64,000 nucleotides of DNA from Actinomucor elegans (Eukaryota > Mucoromycota > Mucoromycetes > Mucorales > Mucoraceae): positions 124,001-188,000 of the forward strand of contig JAMSLZ010000014.1 of the NCBI GenBank assembly GCA_026027325.1, in the 5' to 3' direction. The notes below the pieces were generated by a model that did no database searches, had not been told where the DNA came from, and was given only the letters and a program-made list of their open reading frames with translations. Below, one piece after another: positions 10,999 through 22,575 of the stretch. The translations under genes were made by a program, and so were the position numbers. Every line of letters starts with the position of its first letter. Position 1 is the stretch's first letter.

Positions 10999-13839
10999 AT
11001 GACTGATAGTAGAAGAGCAAGCAAAGCTGAGGGGCCACTCTTACAGTCTGAATCACCTGATCCAAGTCTTATTCAAGCTGTTGTTCTTAACCCAGAGTAA
11101 GCAACAGCTATTGACAAATGCGTTTTATTGTGTTCTGATAACGCGCTATTTAGAAAGGATTATCAGTCGCAGACGTGGAAGAACGGGTTGGGCATAACAA
11201 ACGAAATCGCCATTTATCCTCCAGATAAAAACTTTGCCAAAGATGAATTTTTTTGGCGATTTAGCATGAATGTAGTGCAAGCGAACTGTAACTTTTCTGT
11301 CTTTCCCGGTTATGAATGGTAAAAAAAAAAAAAAAAAAAGTTATTGTGGTACCAACCCGACTCAACGGTTTGCATGAAATTTAGTACAACCATCATCTTA
11401 CCTTCGGAATCTAAAGAGAAATCGTCCGTAGCACTATCTCATCAAGGAAAAGAATCATCAACCAAAATTCAGCCTTTGTTTCCGTATTCCTGGAATGGTG
11501 AATGGTAAGGAATGCAGCTTCAAGCATTCCTTTTAAATCACTGAACTATTTGAATAGGACTACGACGTGTAAAGTAAAGAACGCACCAATCAGAAGCTTA
11601 CAATTTATGCTGAGACGAGAGTTGGGAAAGGCCCAGATTCGAGTCGAAAAAATTGGATCTTTTGAAACGGATCTTCAAGGTGATGTGGATTCAGGAAAGA
11701 ACATGCTATTTGGTGCATTTGCGCTTGTCCATGTAGTAGAAGGCTTTATCAATGTCTTGTTGGATGAAAACCATTCGCATGCTCAAAAGTTTGAATTGAA
11801 AACGGGCGAAACTTTGTTTGTAGAGCGTGATGAAGATGCTAGTCCCACAAGTATTTTGATGAACGCAACGGATCAGCTCGGTCGGGTTAACTTTACCGGT
11901 ACAGGTAAGATTTTGCAACTAAATTAAAAAAAAAATTGCCAGTCAATTGACAATGATATACATGCTACTAGAGGCTACTGTTATCGTGATTCAAATCGAA
12001 GAAGGCAAGACTTTTGGCGGCATTCTTCAAAATAAGACTACAACCAGCATAGAATCGCCTCAGTTCAACTTTAACAATGATGGTATTGTTCCTAGCCAAA
12101 GGCGTCCTTCCATTCGTCGGCCTAGTTTATTGGTGCCTATGGAATATGGTGATAACAGAGATATTTCTGCACCTACTACCGCTCCCACCGATGTGGATTT
12201 GGAAGACATACGATCTAGATTAAATATGATGGATGTTACTGCTTCACAAATGATCAATGAGCCAGAATCTTTAAACAAAGAAGAAACGGTGGAACAGCAA
12301 AAATATCGTCGTGAGCGTCGCGACAGTATCAACATTGGCTCATTTGACCCCACTGCCATTTATGAACCACCTGCATTTGCATTGATTCACAAAGATACGG
12401 ATATGCCCCCGCCAGTAACGCGTGATAAGCTTGAGGTAGACGAATTTCCATTGAGTACAATTAGTACGGCCTGGATCAAGATCATGACTCAAGGCTTGAG
12501 CGAATGGATCAAACTTCCGATCATCGTTTGTCGTGGTACCGAAGATGGGTAAGAAAGAAACAATACAGTGTGATTCAGTTTATAACGTCTTTAAAAAGTC
12601 CTGTAGTAGGCCTTACAGCAGCAGTTCATGGTAATGAATTGAACGGTGTCCCTTGTATTCATCGGTAAAGAAAAAATTACAAACATTCCTGTTGCTTGCA
12701 GACATCTAAAGCTCCTTGTATTCGTTTTAGAGTTATTTCCCAAATTGATATCAACAAACTAAAAGGCACAGTAGTAGCTGTGCCTTGTGTAAACGTATGG
12801 GGATTCCTTAAATTCCAACGAGAATTTGCAGATGGGCGCGACTTGAACCGTCAATTCCCTGGTAAAGAAGATGGATACGCGTCTCAAGTCTATTGCTACC
12901 ATTTGATGAACAAGATCATATCACAGTTCAATTATATGGTGGATTTACATACTGCAAGTTTTGGACGTATTAACTCGTATTATGTCAGAGCTGATATGGT
13001 AAACATATTAAACAGAAGCTTGTTCTGTGCTTGGTATTCATGACTTGAAATAGAATGACTCAATAGGTGCCAAAATGGCTAAACTTCAACAACCTCAAAT
13101 CTTGTTGCATAATTCTGGACAGGATGGTACATAAATTAAAAAAAAAAAGCTGTACATATTATACAAAATGTATTCACTTGTTATATGATATAGGCACGTT
13201 ACGATCAGCTGCAGCTGCACGCGGAATCAAAGCCATTACAGTCGAGATAGGCAATCCTCAGACCTTTCAGGATCGTTATATTCAAGTAATAAGTTAGTTG
13301 ATACATTGCTGCACACACTAACCTTGTTTGTAGTGGTCGTTTATGGGCGTGATGCGCATTCTAGATTACTTTGATATGTATTCTATTGATAATGTAAACA
13401 TGACTGAGATATCCTCTTTCTCTGCAGAAGAAAACCTGTCTGGCCCACCTCAAACAGTATTATGTTCTAGAGGATTTTGGGTAAGACTTTATAGTAGAAA
13501 CGTCTTGTTTTGAATCTAACATATTCATCATAGCTATATACAAAAACCGGTGGTTTACTTGAAGTGTATCCTGGTGTAAACAAGCTTGTGCGTAAAGGAG
13601 AAATTATAGCACGCATTAAGAACATGTTTGGTAACGTAGTGGACGAGTATTTCTCTCCTTGTACGGGTGTGGTAAGTTATCTATCATATATTATAAGCAA
13701 GTTGCCAACTTTCTTATGCTTGTAGGTCATTGGACGTAGTTCTAATCCAGTTGCTATGTCTGGGGATCGTATTGTTCATATGGGCGTCATTAAAAGAACA
13801 GGTGAAGTCTTGGCTAAAGCTGCCAAAGAAAATTATTAA
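10999..13839 (+). CDS. HutD-type cupin fused to M14/AstE-AspA-like deacylase
   Basis: Twelve exons (10999-11096, 11154-11318, 11385-11504, 11558-11904, 11972-12548, 12599-12664, 12731-12998, 13054-13126, 13194-13285, 13334-13480, 13534-13671, 13726-13839) read in one frame to 734 residues. Residues about 30-260 are a HutD/Ves-type bicupin: TWKNGLGITNEIAIYPP, then FWRFSMNVVQ and FSVFPG. A Ser/Pro-rich linker spans about 260-410. Residues about 415-734 match the succinylglutamate desuccinylase/aspartoacylase branch of M14 metallopeptidases: zinc ligands in HGNE (His446, Glu449) and DLHT (His531), the GRDLNRQFPG loop, and a catalytic Glu candidate in VEIGNP (Glu589). The C-terminal beta domain includes LYTKTGG and GDRIVHMG. 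It probably removes an acyl group from an amino-acid derivative; HutD function is uncertain in any organism. The exon joining the domains (11972-12548) shows that this is one gene. Confidence 0.85.
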
Positions 13840-14150
13840 TAAAGAGAACACTCGGAAAATAACTTGCCTATTGCGATATTATCTTGTGCCTATACCTATA
13901 TAAGAAATCTTCCCTATATCTAGAGCTTCCAATTCATTATATGTATATATATATATATATCCCTGTCTCCTCATTTAGAGAGATTTACAGCGCAAGGACA
14001 TGTGTTTGAATTTACTTATTAGCTTCATAGAGATGTTTTTATTGGATCGAAATGCTACACAAAGGATAATATATATGCTGGGGTATAATAGAAAGAAATA
14101 AATAGTGTAGAATGATATAGATATATATATATACAAGAACAAATTATAAT
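13840..14150. other. Convergent 3' gap with (TA)n tract
   Basis: The gap lies between the stop codons of the HutD fusion gene and the minus-strand unknown gene. It contains a (TA)n tract at about 13943-13960 and a second at 14121-14133. No further gene is seen. Confidence 0.6.
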
Positions 14151-14705
14151 CTAATGAAGTCTACTAGGTCTGTGGTGATGATATGGATGATGCTTGGGAT
14201 CTAAATTAGCGCCATAATGATAAGACGTGTGTTCAGCAGGTGAATAATGATGCAGCATATTGCCCATATAATGAGGTGATCTAATATCCAAGTGATGTTC
14301 ATGGTGAATAGATGATGAAGAAGAAGAAATGCCAGATCGAGTGTAATCCAGAGAAGGCGTATGAGAAAGATTCACATGTTTTTGACGGACCTTCTTGTCG
14401 CGTTGACTCAGAAGATCCCTTGCTTCTTGATCATAGTCGCGACTTGGGTCAATGGGCTCTGGCTCTTCAGTCAAATAGCCCAACTCTTCAAAAAATAGCT
14501 TGAAAGAAGTGTGGATATGATTGTCTTTATCAATGATGGTTTCTTCTGGCGTTAATGATACAATATGGAACAGATTTTCTTGACACTCTGAGTCATCAAT
14601 CCATGTACATGGTTGGTCTTCATAGTCTTGGGGTGATTGAGGATATACATCTTCATCTTCCTCTGGTGTTAGAGAAAAGAATACAAGTTGGGGTATTGAG
14701 GACAT
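14151..14705 (-). CDS. Unknown acidic/His-rich protein
   Basis: A single 184-residue open frame with ATG at 14705. The N-terminal two thirds is acidic, with two similar SLTPEE segments (FFSLTPEEDED and IVSLTPEETI) and FKLFFEELGYLTEEPEP. The C-terminal third is Ser- and His-rich (IHHEHH, HHPYHHHRPSRLH), predicted disordered. No known domain is recognised. A TATATAAAA element 52 bases upstream and the long clean frame support a real gene. It is divergently arranged with the GST gene across 297 bases. Confidence 0.72.
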   Translation of the reverse strand: MSSIPQLVFFSLTPEEDEDVYPQSPQDYEDQPCTWIDDSECQENLFHIVSLTPEETIIDKDNHIHTSFKLFFEELGYLTEEPEPIDPSRDYDQEARDLLSQRDKKVRQKHVNLSHTPSLDYTRSGISSSSSSIHHEHHLDIRSPHYMGNMLHHYSPAEHTSYHYGANLDPKHHPYHHHRPSRLH

Positions 14706-14756
14706 TGGAATTGAAAGTTGAAAATAAAAAGGGAATAATCGAAAAAAAAACTGGCC

Positions 14757-14765
14757 TTTTATATA
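14757..14765 (-). promoter_or_regulatory. TATA box of the unknown His-rich gene
   Basis: TATATAAAA on the minus strand lies 52 bases upstream of the ATG at 14705, a good spacing for a TATA element with a short leader. Confidence 0.5.
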
Positions 14766-14834
14766 ATGGTTGATCTACTAAGTTTTTTGTTGACTTGAAC
14801 ACGGAAATTCAAGGAACAAGAAATGCAACCAAGG

Positions 14835-14847
14835 GCCAATGGTTGGC
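14835..14847. promoter_or_regulatory. Inverted CCAAT pair in divergent promoter
   Basis: GCCAATGGTTGGC is a perfect inverted repeat of CCAA around TGG, placed near the middle of the 297-base gap between two divergent genes. It can present a CCAAT-type box to both sides. Binding by the HAP/NF-Y complex is inferred. Confidence 0.4.
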
Positions 14848-15002
14848 TGTGAGCAATCTCAATTATCCAATCATTTACTTGGTCGGAATCTTATCAGTAA
14901 AGCCACTAGTGATACCCTAGCAGCCGATAATGAACTTTTATACCCCACATCTGACTCAGTTTCTACCCTTTTTTCCCCCCTTATTTCATCTTTTTCGTTC
15001 CC

Positions 15003-15922
15003 ATGGCGCAAGTAACGTTTTTTGACCTTGAACTATTAAATAAGAAAGATACTGTATGGTCTCCAAATACATGCAAAACTCGCTATGCTCTTAATGTTAA
15101 GGTATTGGGGGAAAACAAAATAAAGAAGTAATTTTGGCGATGCCTAACCAACTCTTTCATGCAGAATATCCCTTATGAAACACAGTGGGTGAACTTTGAT
15201 AACATAAAAACAATTATTCCAGAAATCACGTAAGAGAAAAGACGTCTTAAATGTTTCCTTTAAGTACGTTCGTACTTATCTATTTCCATTATTAGCAAAT
15301 CGGACAAGAGACCCTTAGTTCCAGTGATCGTAGATAAAAAGAATGATGTAGTAGTCGATGATTCATATAGTATTGCTCTGTATCTCGAGGAAAAGTACCC
15401 TAATTCGCCTAGCCTCTTTCATGGTGGTGTGGGAGTTCACAAGTTCTTTCAAAACTACGCAGACCATAATATTGTAGTACCTATTTTCAAATTGGTAGTT
15501 GTTGACGTTTGCAAGCTTTGTGGCCCTGCTGAACTTCAAGACTGGTTCCGCAAAGACCGCGAGAGTAAATTCAGAATGACGCTGGAAGATTTTGCTGGCG
15601 ATGTGGATACCAACATTGCTTCATTAAAGAAGGCTCTCCATCCTATCGTCAAAATGCTTGACGAGTTTAATTATATGACGGGTGATCGAGGTAAATATTC
15701 TGAGTTGAACTATATAATCATTTTGGTACTCAAATCTATTACGTTACAGTTGGTTGGGCCGACGTTGTACTTGCTTCCCAGTTTGTCTTTTTGGAGGCTC
15801 TTAAGCCTGAACTATTCAAAGTAGCCGTATTGAACGCCTATGGCGAGGATGACAAGAGACTTGCTTCCTGGTGGGACCGTATGGAGATCTATCGCAAGGG
15901 TGTTTCATCTGCAAATCTTTAA
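15003..15922 (+). CDS. Glutathione S-transferase family protein
   Basis: Four exons (15003-15101, 15165-15229, 15296-15690, 15750-15922) give 243 residues. The N-terminal thioredoxin-like domain has WSPNTCKTRYALNV, matching the active-site region of fungal beta-etherase-like GSTs, followed by RPLVPVIVDKK and DDSYSIALYLEEKYP, the glutathione-binding Asp/Ser turn. The C-terminal helical domain follows, with VGWADVVLASQFVFLEAL close to the end. The likely role is glutathione conjugation or detoxification in the cytosol; the substrate is unknown. Splice phases all agree. Confidence 0.88.
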
Positions 15923-18744
15923 ATAAACTCAAACAGTTCGCGTTAAAATTAACTGATAGGATAAACGTACTGTTTATGAAATTTTCCCACAAGATTACAG
16001 GCTATTGATAAGATGCAAAGATGTGTCACACAAACATATGGCCGGATAATTGACGGAGTAACTATATATGAAGAATGTGGGGTTGAAACATTGCTAGTCA
16101 TAATGACTCTGATGATGATTGGCAGAAGATAGTTTTGCTCTGTTAGATGCCTCAGTCATGATGCATTGTGGCTGACAGCAGCATTTCTTCTGCTCAACTG
16201 ACTCACTTCACTTCATCATGTAATACTTGGCGTACACTAAACCAAGTAAGCACTTAGTACATACATTAAGATCATGCGAGCCTTGCAATGAAAAATATCA
16301 CTTTACTTTTCTTGATAAGCGGCTACGTACTTATTTTTTTTAAAAAAAAAGAAGAGTAGACTATAATATAATTAACTTTTCTCAGCATCGAAAGCTTATG
16401 CAGCGCTTAGTTGGATGCTCTTTTGACATTAATAACTATGAAACTCTTTTTTTGTTTGTTCAAATACATTAAAAAAAAGTCTTTTATCCAGATCAAAGCT
16501 CTCTAGCAACCACCTGGTTTTTTGTTCAAAAGAAACATTGAGTGTCCAAAAAAGTAATATTTCGGTCAATTGCTTTTTATACAAAAATGTATCAGCCCAT
16601 ATTTACTAGTGTGAGAAGGCTTTCGCATACAAATTAGGAGCAAGCAAGTGGCCAATGCACGGATGGTTACCTATCACGACCAGTAAAGATAAGCCTTTGT
16701 TGTATTACGCGAATTGTGTATATGTTCCGGCTATTCATTTTATAAGAGTTACATCTATAATAATTGATTACATGTAATACAATTATTTTCTATCATCATT
16801 GTTTACGATTATATATGATCGTTTCTCATTTGAATTTTATAACCCCAACTAATAAAGCGCTTAAGCTATCAAATGAAATGAAAATAACGAACACAACTCA
16901 GACCCAGCCAAGTGAAGTTGTTTACTTTGAATATAAAATACTGATCAGATGTAATATTATTTTGAAATTGGTCGAAAGATCTACAGCCCATTAATTCTAA
17001 AAAAAATACATTTCAATAGAATTTACAGTAATTACTGACGAGTGCACTGTATTGAGTGTCCTAAACTTTATCAAATAGTTTTGTGGATACAACCGCATAC
17101 TCTAGGTAAGAAATACCAGTCAGATGCGACATTTGATTAGAATCGGCTGAGAAATTTACAGATCTATAGATCTACATTACATTACATATAGGAATTTTAC
17201 AGTCAATCATTAACATGAGACAAACTGCTCATGATTTTGCCAACTAATTTTTTATTATATATATTAGCATATTGTGAATATATATTAAAGAAAAATAAGG
17301 CTATGAAAACCATGGTAAGAGCGTGCCCTGACATTCGATTCCAATGCCGTATATCCTTTTTGTAAAACTCATAAATTATAATCTAAATACATGGTTACTA
17401 ATTAACTGCTCGAGCTATCATTATAAAATCAAGATTTTCGAAACCCAACCTTTCGTCAGAGAACATTTGATGTGCCATTAAAATCGGCACAAATTTTGAC
17501 AAGTTCATCGAATGTATAGTTTTGAAACTAATTTCACTTTGATTGAGCGTTGACAAAAAATAAAAAGATCAAGACATATATACAGTGCTTTACTAAAGCT
17601 TTTTCCTAATTTAATTGCACATTGAATGCTATATGTTTAATTGTTGTATTTCCGTGTCATTTGATCAAAAATCCCTTGGTTTTTTTTTTGAGTTTTGGTT
17701 TTATGCAATACCTTCTACATCTAATGACTGTATACGTTCAGAAGAAATTATTGCATTTGCTCGAATTATTATCTGATGAAAATACTATGATTATACCACG
17801 CGTTAGTGATTGGTTGCAAAATATCTGTATTTCATATACTAATGATCTAAAATCCCACAACCAATTTCGGTCAAAATGTCGCATAAAAACAATTTCTGCA
17901 TTGTACTTGTCAATCATTATCTCCAAATGCCCATATAATTCGCATAACTTACTAGATTTAATAAACTGCAAATCTTTTGGTCAATCTCAAATAACTGTCG
18001 CATTCGATTAATCCAAAATCTTCATTAGCAACACAATTGCGTTTTCCACTGTTCACCTGATGTGCAGCTTTTGATTTGATAAATTGGTATAATATATATG
18101 TTTCAGCTCCGCTATGAATGACAAACAACTTTATATTATATTAGGAACAATGTTTTCCATGAAAAAAAAGGTAGTATTAGATATCTAAAGCGCGAAGACT
18201 CCGGACCTATATCATTAATAGTTTGAGTCTGCTGCAGTCAGCTTATACTAATATATGTTATATACTTGACAGAAGGGGCTTATTTAATAACACGATGGTC
18301 GGCTTTAATCCTTTCCTAATGATTTGTTGGGTTTTTGATTACTCCGGGCATTTTTTATAATCTAATTTGGCACATATGGTTGCTATGTTATGATAATACT
18401 TATCTGATCTGAAGACCGAATATACAAAAGGCCTTTCATATTCATTTGACGCTTCCTAGGGGGGGAGAGAGAGAAAACCTGAAATTCGTTTGCACAAGTG
18501 AATCAATAAAGGTACTGAAAGCAATTATCGCACGATTATTTCGGTTTATAAAGCCCGATACGCGATGTTTTTGTGTCACTCAGTTAGTGAACGGCTTCTT
18601 AATGATGTGCTTCTTTTTTTCTTCCGTTTGTGCGCTTGTTTTTGAATCTTGCATCGAGTCAAAATCGAATCAGTAGAATAAAAAAGAAAAAAAAAGCATA
18701 CAAGGGGGAGATTATTTCTGTATTTCTACGGCATACGCGTCAAT
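15923..18744. other. Intergenic, AT-rich, with dispersed-motif copies
   Basis: About 2.8 kb without a supported gene. The frames at 16764-16994 and 17622-18011 are AT-rich with no motif. Three members of the dispersed intergenic motif lie here (16943-16990, 17119-17175, and minus 17857-17886), so the gap probably holds old mobile-element debris. Confidence 0.5.
17119..17175 (+). repeat. Dispersed CAGATG-type motif (copy d)
   Basis: One of the best copies: CAGATGCGACATTTGATTAG, then AATCGGCTGAGAAATTTACA and GATC. It is close to the consensus I derive from the other copies. Confidence 0.55.
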
Positions 18745-21700
18745 ATGAACTTTAGTGTTCTATCTCGATACGATGATATGCTTGCGAGCTACTTTGTCGA
18801 TAGTTTGTACCTTTGGTTCAAAACACTAAGAATGAACAGTGATTTTGTAGGTACAACTGTTCAAGAACAAGAGATAATAAAAGTAATACGCGAAGAAATA
18901 ATAAGCTGTCAACAAGTACCAATGGGCATAAGAGCTGCAACTACAATCTTTTTAGAGTAAACGATCACTTGAAAGCAAATCAAGTTTATTAACAAAGAAT
19001 GCATGTAGGTTTCCTTATTTCAAAGAATTTGTACGCGATCTGCCCAAAAGACAAGCATTAGAGTTTACACAGCACATGAAACGGTACTTGTACATGTAAG
19101 TCGAATAGATCTCTGATCTATTTAATGGCTTTAACCGAGATTTCTTTATCGTAATTAGGTATGCACATAATGCTGGTTTCGAAGTGGGGTCTACGAAACG
19201 ATATACCGGTAAACTGGAAGCATGTATCGTGGCAACCAAGGACTGGAAAGCAGGTGAACAAGTCAAGTGCTGTTTAGGATCCATTGCCGAACTAAGTGAA
19301 GCAGACGATGCGAAACTAAAGAAAGAGGGACGCGATTTCAGTGTCATGGTCTCTACAAGAAAGAAATGCACATGCTTATTTCTCGGCCCTGCCCGCTTTA
19401 TGAACGTATGTTTGGATTACTGTGGATATGATACAGCTACTGACTTTTTTTTAACATGTGTAATAGCATGATTGTGATTCCAATTGTGAGGTAATCCCAT
19501 ATTATTATTTTTTTATATCAATGAAGAAGAGACTCATTTTTTGATTTGAGTAGTTTCTACTTATTGGACATAATGCAGTTACATTCAAAGTGCGTCGAGA
19601 TATAGCTTGTGGTGAGGAAATGACAGTGTATTATGCAGATCATTATTTCGGCGAAAACAATTGCGAATGTAGGTGTACTTCTTGTGAGAGGTAAATATAC
19701 TATAAGTTAAAGACGGGGAACCGAACATTAAATAAGGCTTCAATAGACTACAGCAAGGAAGTTTTTCGGTGCAATCCACTGAAGATGACGAGAATCCTGA
19801 TACACCAGAATCCGCTGAAGCAGATGGAGAAACTACTAACATTCGTAGGAGTCAACGTAAAAGAAAAGAAATAAGTTATAAAGGTACGTCCTCAAAGCTC
19901 ATATCGAATTACTTTAACACTAAAGGAAATCAGATTACATTGTTCACCATTCGACAAAACGAGTTCGACAAAGTCCTAATGAAAGCAGAGCGACGAGTCC
20001 GCTTAACGAAACTACCAATGCAAGTCCCACATCGAATCAAACGCTGAAGGATATTCAGACCATAGGACAAAATTCAAAACATATCAATATGGACCTATCA
20101 TTCATCTGCAATGAAGAACAGAATACAGAATCGTGGACCTATATACCAGCAGAAGATGATTCACGAAAGTATGTTATTAGTGGATACGACTCTGATCTGG
20201 TCTCCACTGAACAACAATTCCACCTCCATTTGAATAGTCCAACGCCTGGTGAGTATATCAGTCTACCATATCCACCTTTATTGCCGCATGCTTATCGATC
20301 AATTCAAAATCAATCAATGGAAGAGAAAACACTTGATTTCAGCAATAAACCGACAGTTGAAGATGAAGATATGTCAAACTTTTGCAATTGGCTTGATATT
20401 CAATCGGATTTATCAGATGAAAACGACAATGGCACAGTGATAATGGAAGTGGCCGAAACTGATTGCTGTGCTTATTCAAAAGATTTTGTCAAGTTCAAAA
20501 CAACAGAGGGCCAACAGCTTTGTGCTCGCTGCTATCGACATTATAAAATCTATGGAATTCAATGGCCTTTGCGAAAACCATCAAGAAAGGCAAAGGATGT
20601 TCGCTTGTTAAAAGAAAACAGTAATTCAAAAAATATCACTGGCAGCTCAAAGCCTTCCAATCGCGTAACTATTAAAAAAACAAATTCGGTGAATGGTATG
20701 CAGCCGGCAACAAACTCAAGTGAGCCTTTGTCTATGGACTATCATTCACCATGTTCATCATCTATACCATTTTATTCCACACACTCGACCTATCGGTCTT
20801 CTTCAACTTCAAAGTTACCATTGGTAACGCCTAATCCTGGTACATCGCAATTTTCTAATTCGCAATTACCTACAACCAAAAGTCGTTCGATTCATCCAGT
20901 ACATAGTGCTAGGGTAGGAAGAGCATCCTACGATTTACGACCAAAGCACTTCAACATCCGTTCTAGCTCAACTTATCAGATTTATGATGTTGGTATCGCC
21001 AGAAATCAAGTGGAGGCTAATAGTAATAGGATTTCGATCAACACGATGCATCCAGTCACCAAATCCTCAATGCTGACTATGAAAGACTCCCAAATTAACA
21101 CCAACCGTAAAGAGAGCAGATCAGTTTATCCCATTTCTATTACAGTCACAAAAGAAGATTTACAGTCTATACCAGCAATCACCAGCCAATATATTCCTGA
21201 TATTCAATATGGGAAAGAGTGGCTACTAGCTCATCAAAAAGAATTAGAAGAGCCACTTTATAACCTTGATGTTCAATTGGACAAAGAATTAAAGCATTTT
21301 AGGGGCAAGTTAAGACATCTGATGAATAAAAAACAAGGTCTGCAAAAGTTAAAAAGGAAGTATCAATTGCTACATATATACCAGTCAAGCAATGAAGCAC
21401 TTGAAGAATACCAAACCCAGAATCAAGACTCGGAAACAAATCTATCCAGCAATGCCAATGTACATCCACAGATAGAAGTTAATTCAGCTCTTAGCGTGTC
21501 TTCCCCAGGGTCTCTAGTGGATTCTTCGTCAGATTCACAGCTAGGCTCTCAGCCAGAGCTGTCATCAGACTTTGAATTCGAATCTCAAACAGGATCACCA
21601 CTAGAACAAAAAGATCTCGCTATGGATACTATACTTTCACCGAGTAACATTGGTACTTCATCTCAGTTCGAATTAAAAACATCTGAAGAACTCTCTTCAG

Positions 21701-22575
21701 CGATTTTAGAGGATTCTGTACCTGATTCACAACCAGACGCTCATCTAGAACAGTCTTCAGACATTGAATCCAAACATTTACCTGATCCAAGCGATCTTAC
21801 TATGGATATTACAATTTCATCAAGTAATGTGGATCCTCAGCTTACATCAAAAGTATCTACTAAAGCGACTTCTTCAGAACGTTCAGAGGATTTTTTATCT
21901 CATTCACTTCTAGACTCTCAACCAGAGCTACCATCCGATTTTGAACTTGCATCCCAAGTGCAATCTCCACCAAAGCAAAGTGATATCGCAATAGACACAG
22001 TATTTTCTTCTTGCGATGCTGATAAGCTGTCTCAATTCAAATCGAGAGAATCTGATAAAACGCCTTCTCCGGTGTTTTTATCTGCTTCTCATCTAAAGCC
22101 TCAGCAAGAACGGTCATCAGAGTGTGAACTCCAAACTCAAGCAGAATATCTACTAGGACGAAATGACCCCAGTATGGAAATTGAATCAGTTGGTACTCGT
22201 GCACACTCTCCACTCGAACCCGAATCATCTCCTACAGCACTTTCTTCAAAACTTTTAGTGGAGTTTCTGCCTGAGTCTCTAGCAGGGTCTTCACTCGATC
22301 CAAATGATCTCAATGTGGAAACTGTCATCAATGGTACTGATGATGTTCAGTCGCGATTGGAGTTACAAGTGTCTGATGTAGCATCATCACCAGGATATGT
22401 AATGCATTCTTTGTTTGATTCACAGTCGAATTATCAAACAGAGCTTTCGTCAGACTGTGAACCAGAATCACTACCAGAACAGATAAAGGATATTTCAAAC
22501 TTGTGTAGCTATACCGATGTACAGTCCCAGCTCGAGCCAAAGCATCTCGTAAACTGTCTTTCTCAGAGTCTTTAG
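18745..22575 (+). CDS. SET9/Suv4-20-like histone H4 lysine methyltransferase with long repeat tail
   Basis: Seven exons: 18745-18956, 19009-19095, 19159-19405, 19467-19490, 19554-19690, 19747-19883, 19934-22575 (1161 residues to the first stop). The N-terminus LSRYDDMLASYFVD and the SET core match the SET9/KMT5 family: RKKCTCLFLGPARFMN joined to HDCDSNCE by a 24-base exon, then VTFKVRRDIACGEEMTVYYA, YFGENNCEC and CTSCER. A downstream Cys cluster (CCAYSKDF, CARCYRHYKIYGIQWP) is also typical. The family methylates H4K20 in chromatin. After it comes a disordered Ser/Gln/Glu/Asp-rich tail of degenerate repeats (SDSQ, ELSSDFE). The frame stops at 22575, but the same repeat continues in another frame to 23924, so a one-base loss near 22535-22545 is likely. 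Orthologues are usually much shorter. Confidence 0.85.

Noticed and set aside
13943..13960. (TA)n tract as possible functional element
   Set aside because: Simple repeat in a convergent 3' gap; no further signal.
17622..18011. 129-codon open frame, considered as a transposase remnant next to a TACAGTGCTTTACTAAAG sequence like a Tc1/mariner terminus
   Set aside because: No DDE-type motif or matching inverted terminus was found; composition is that of AT-rich noncoding DNA.
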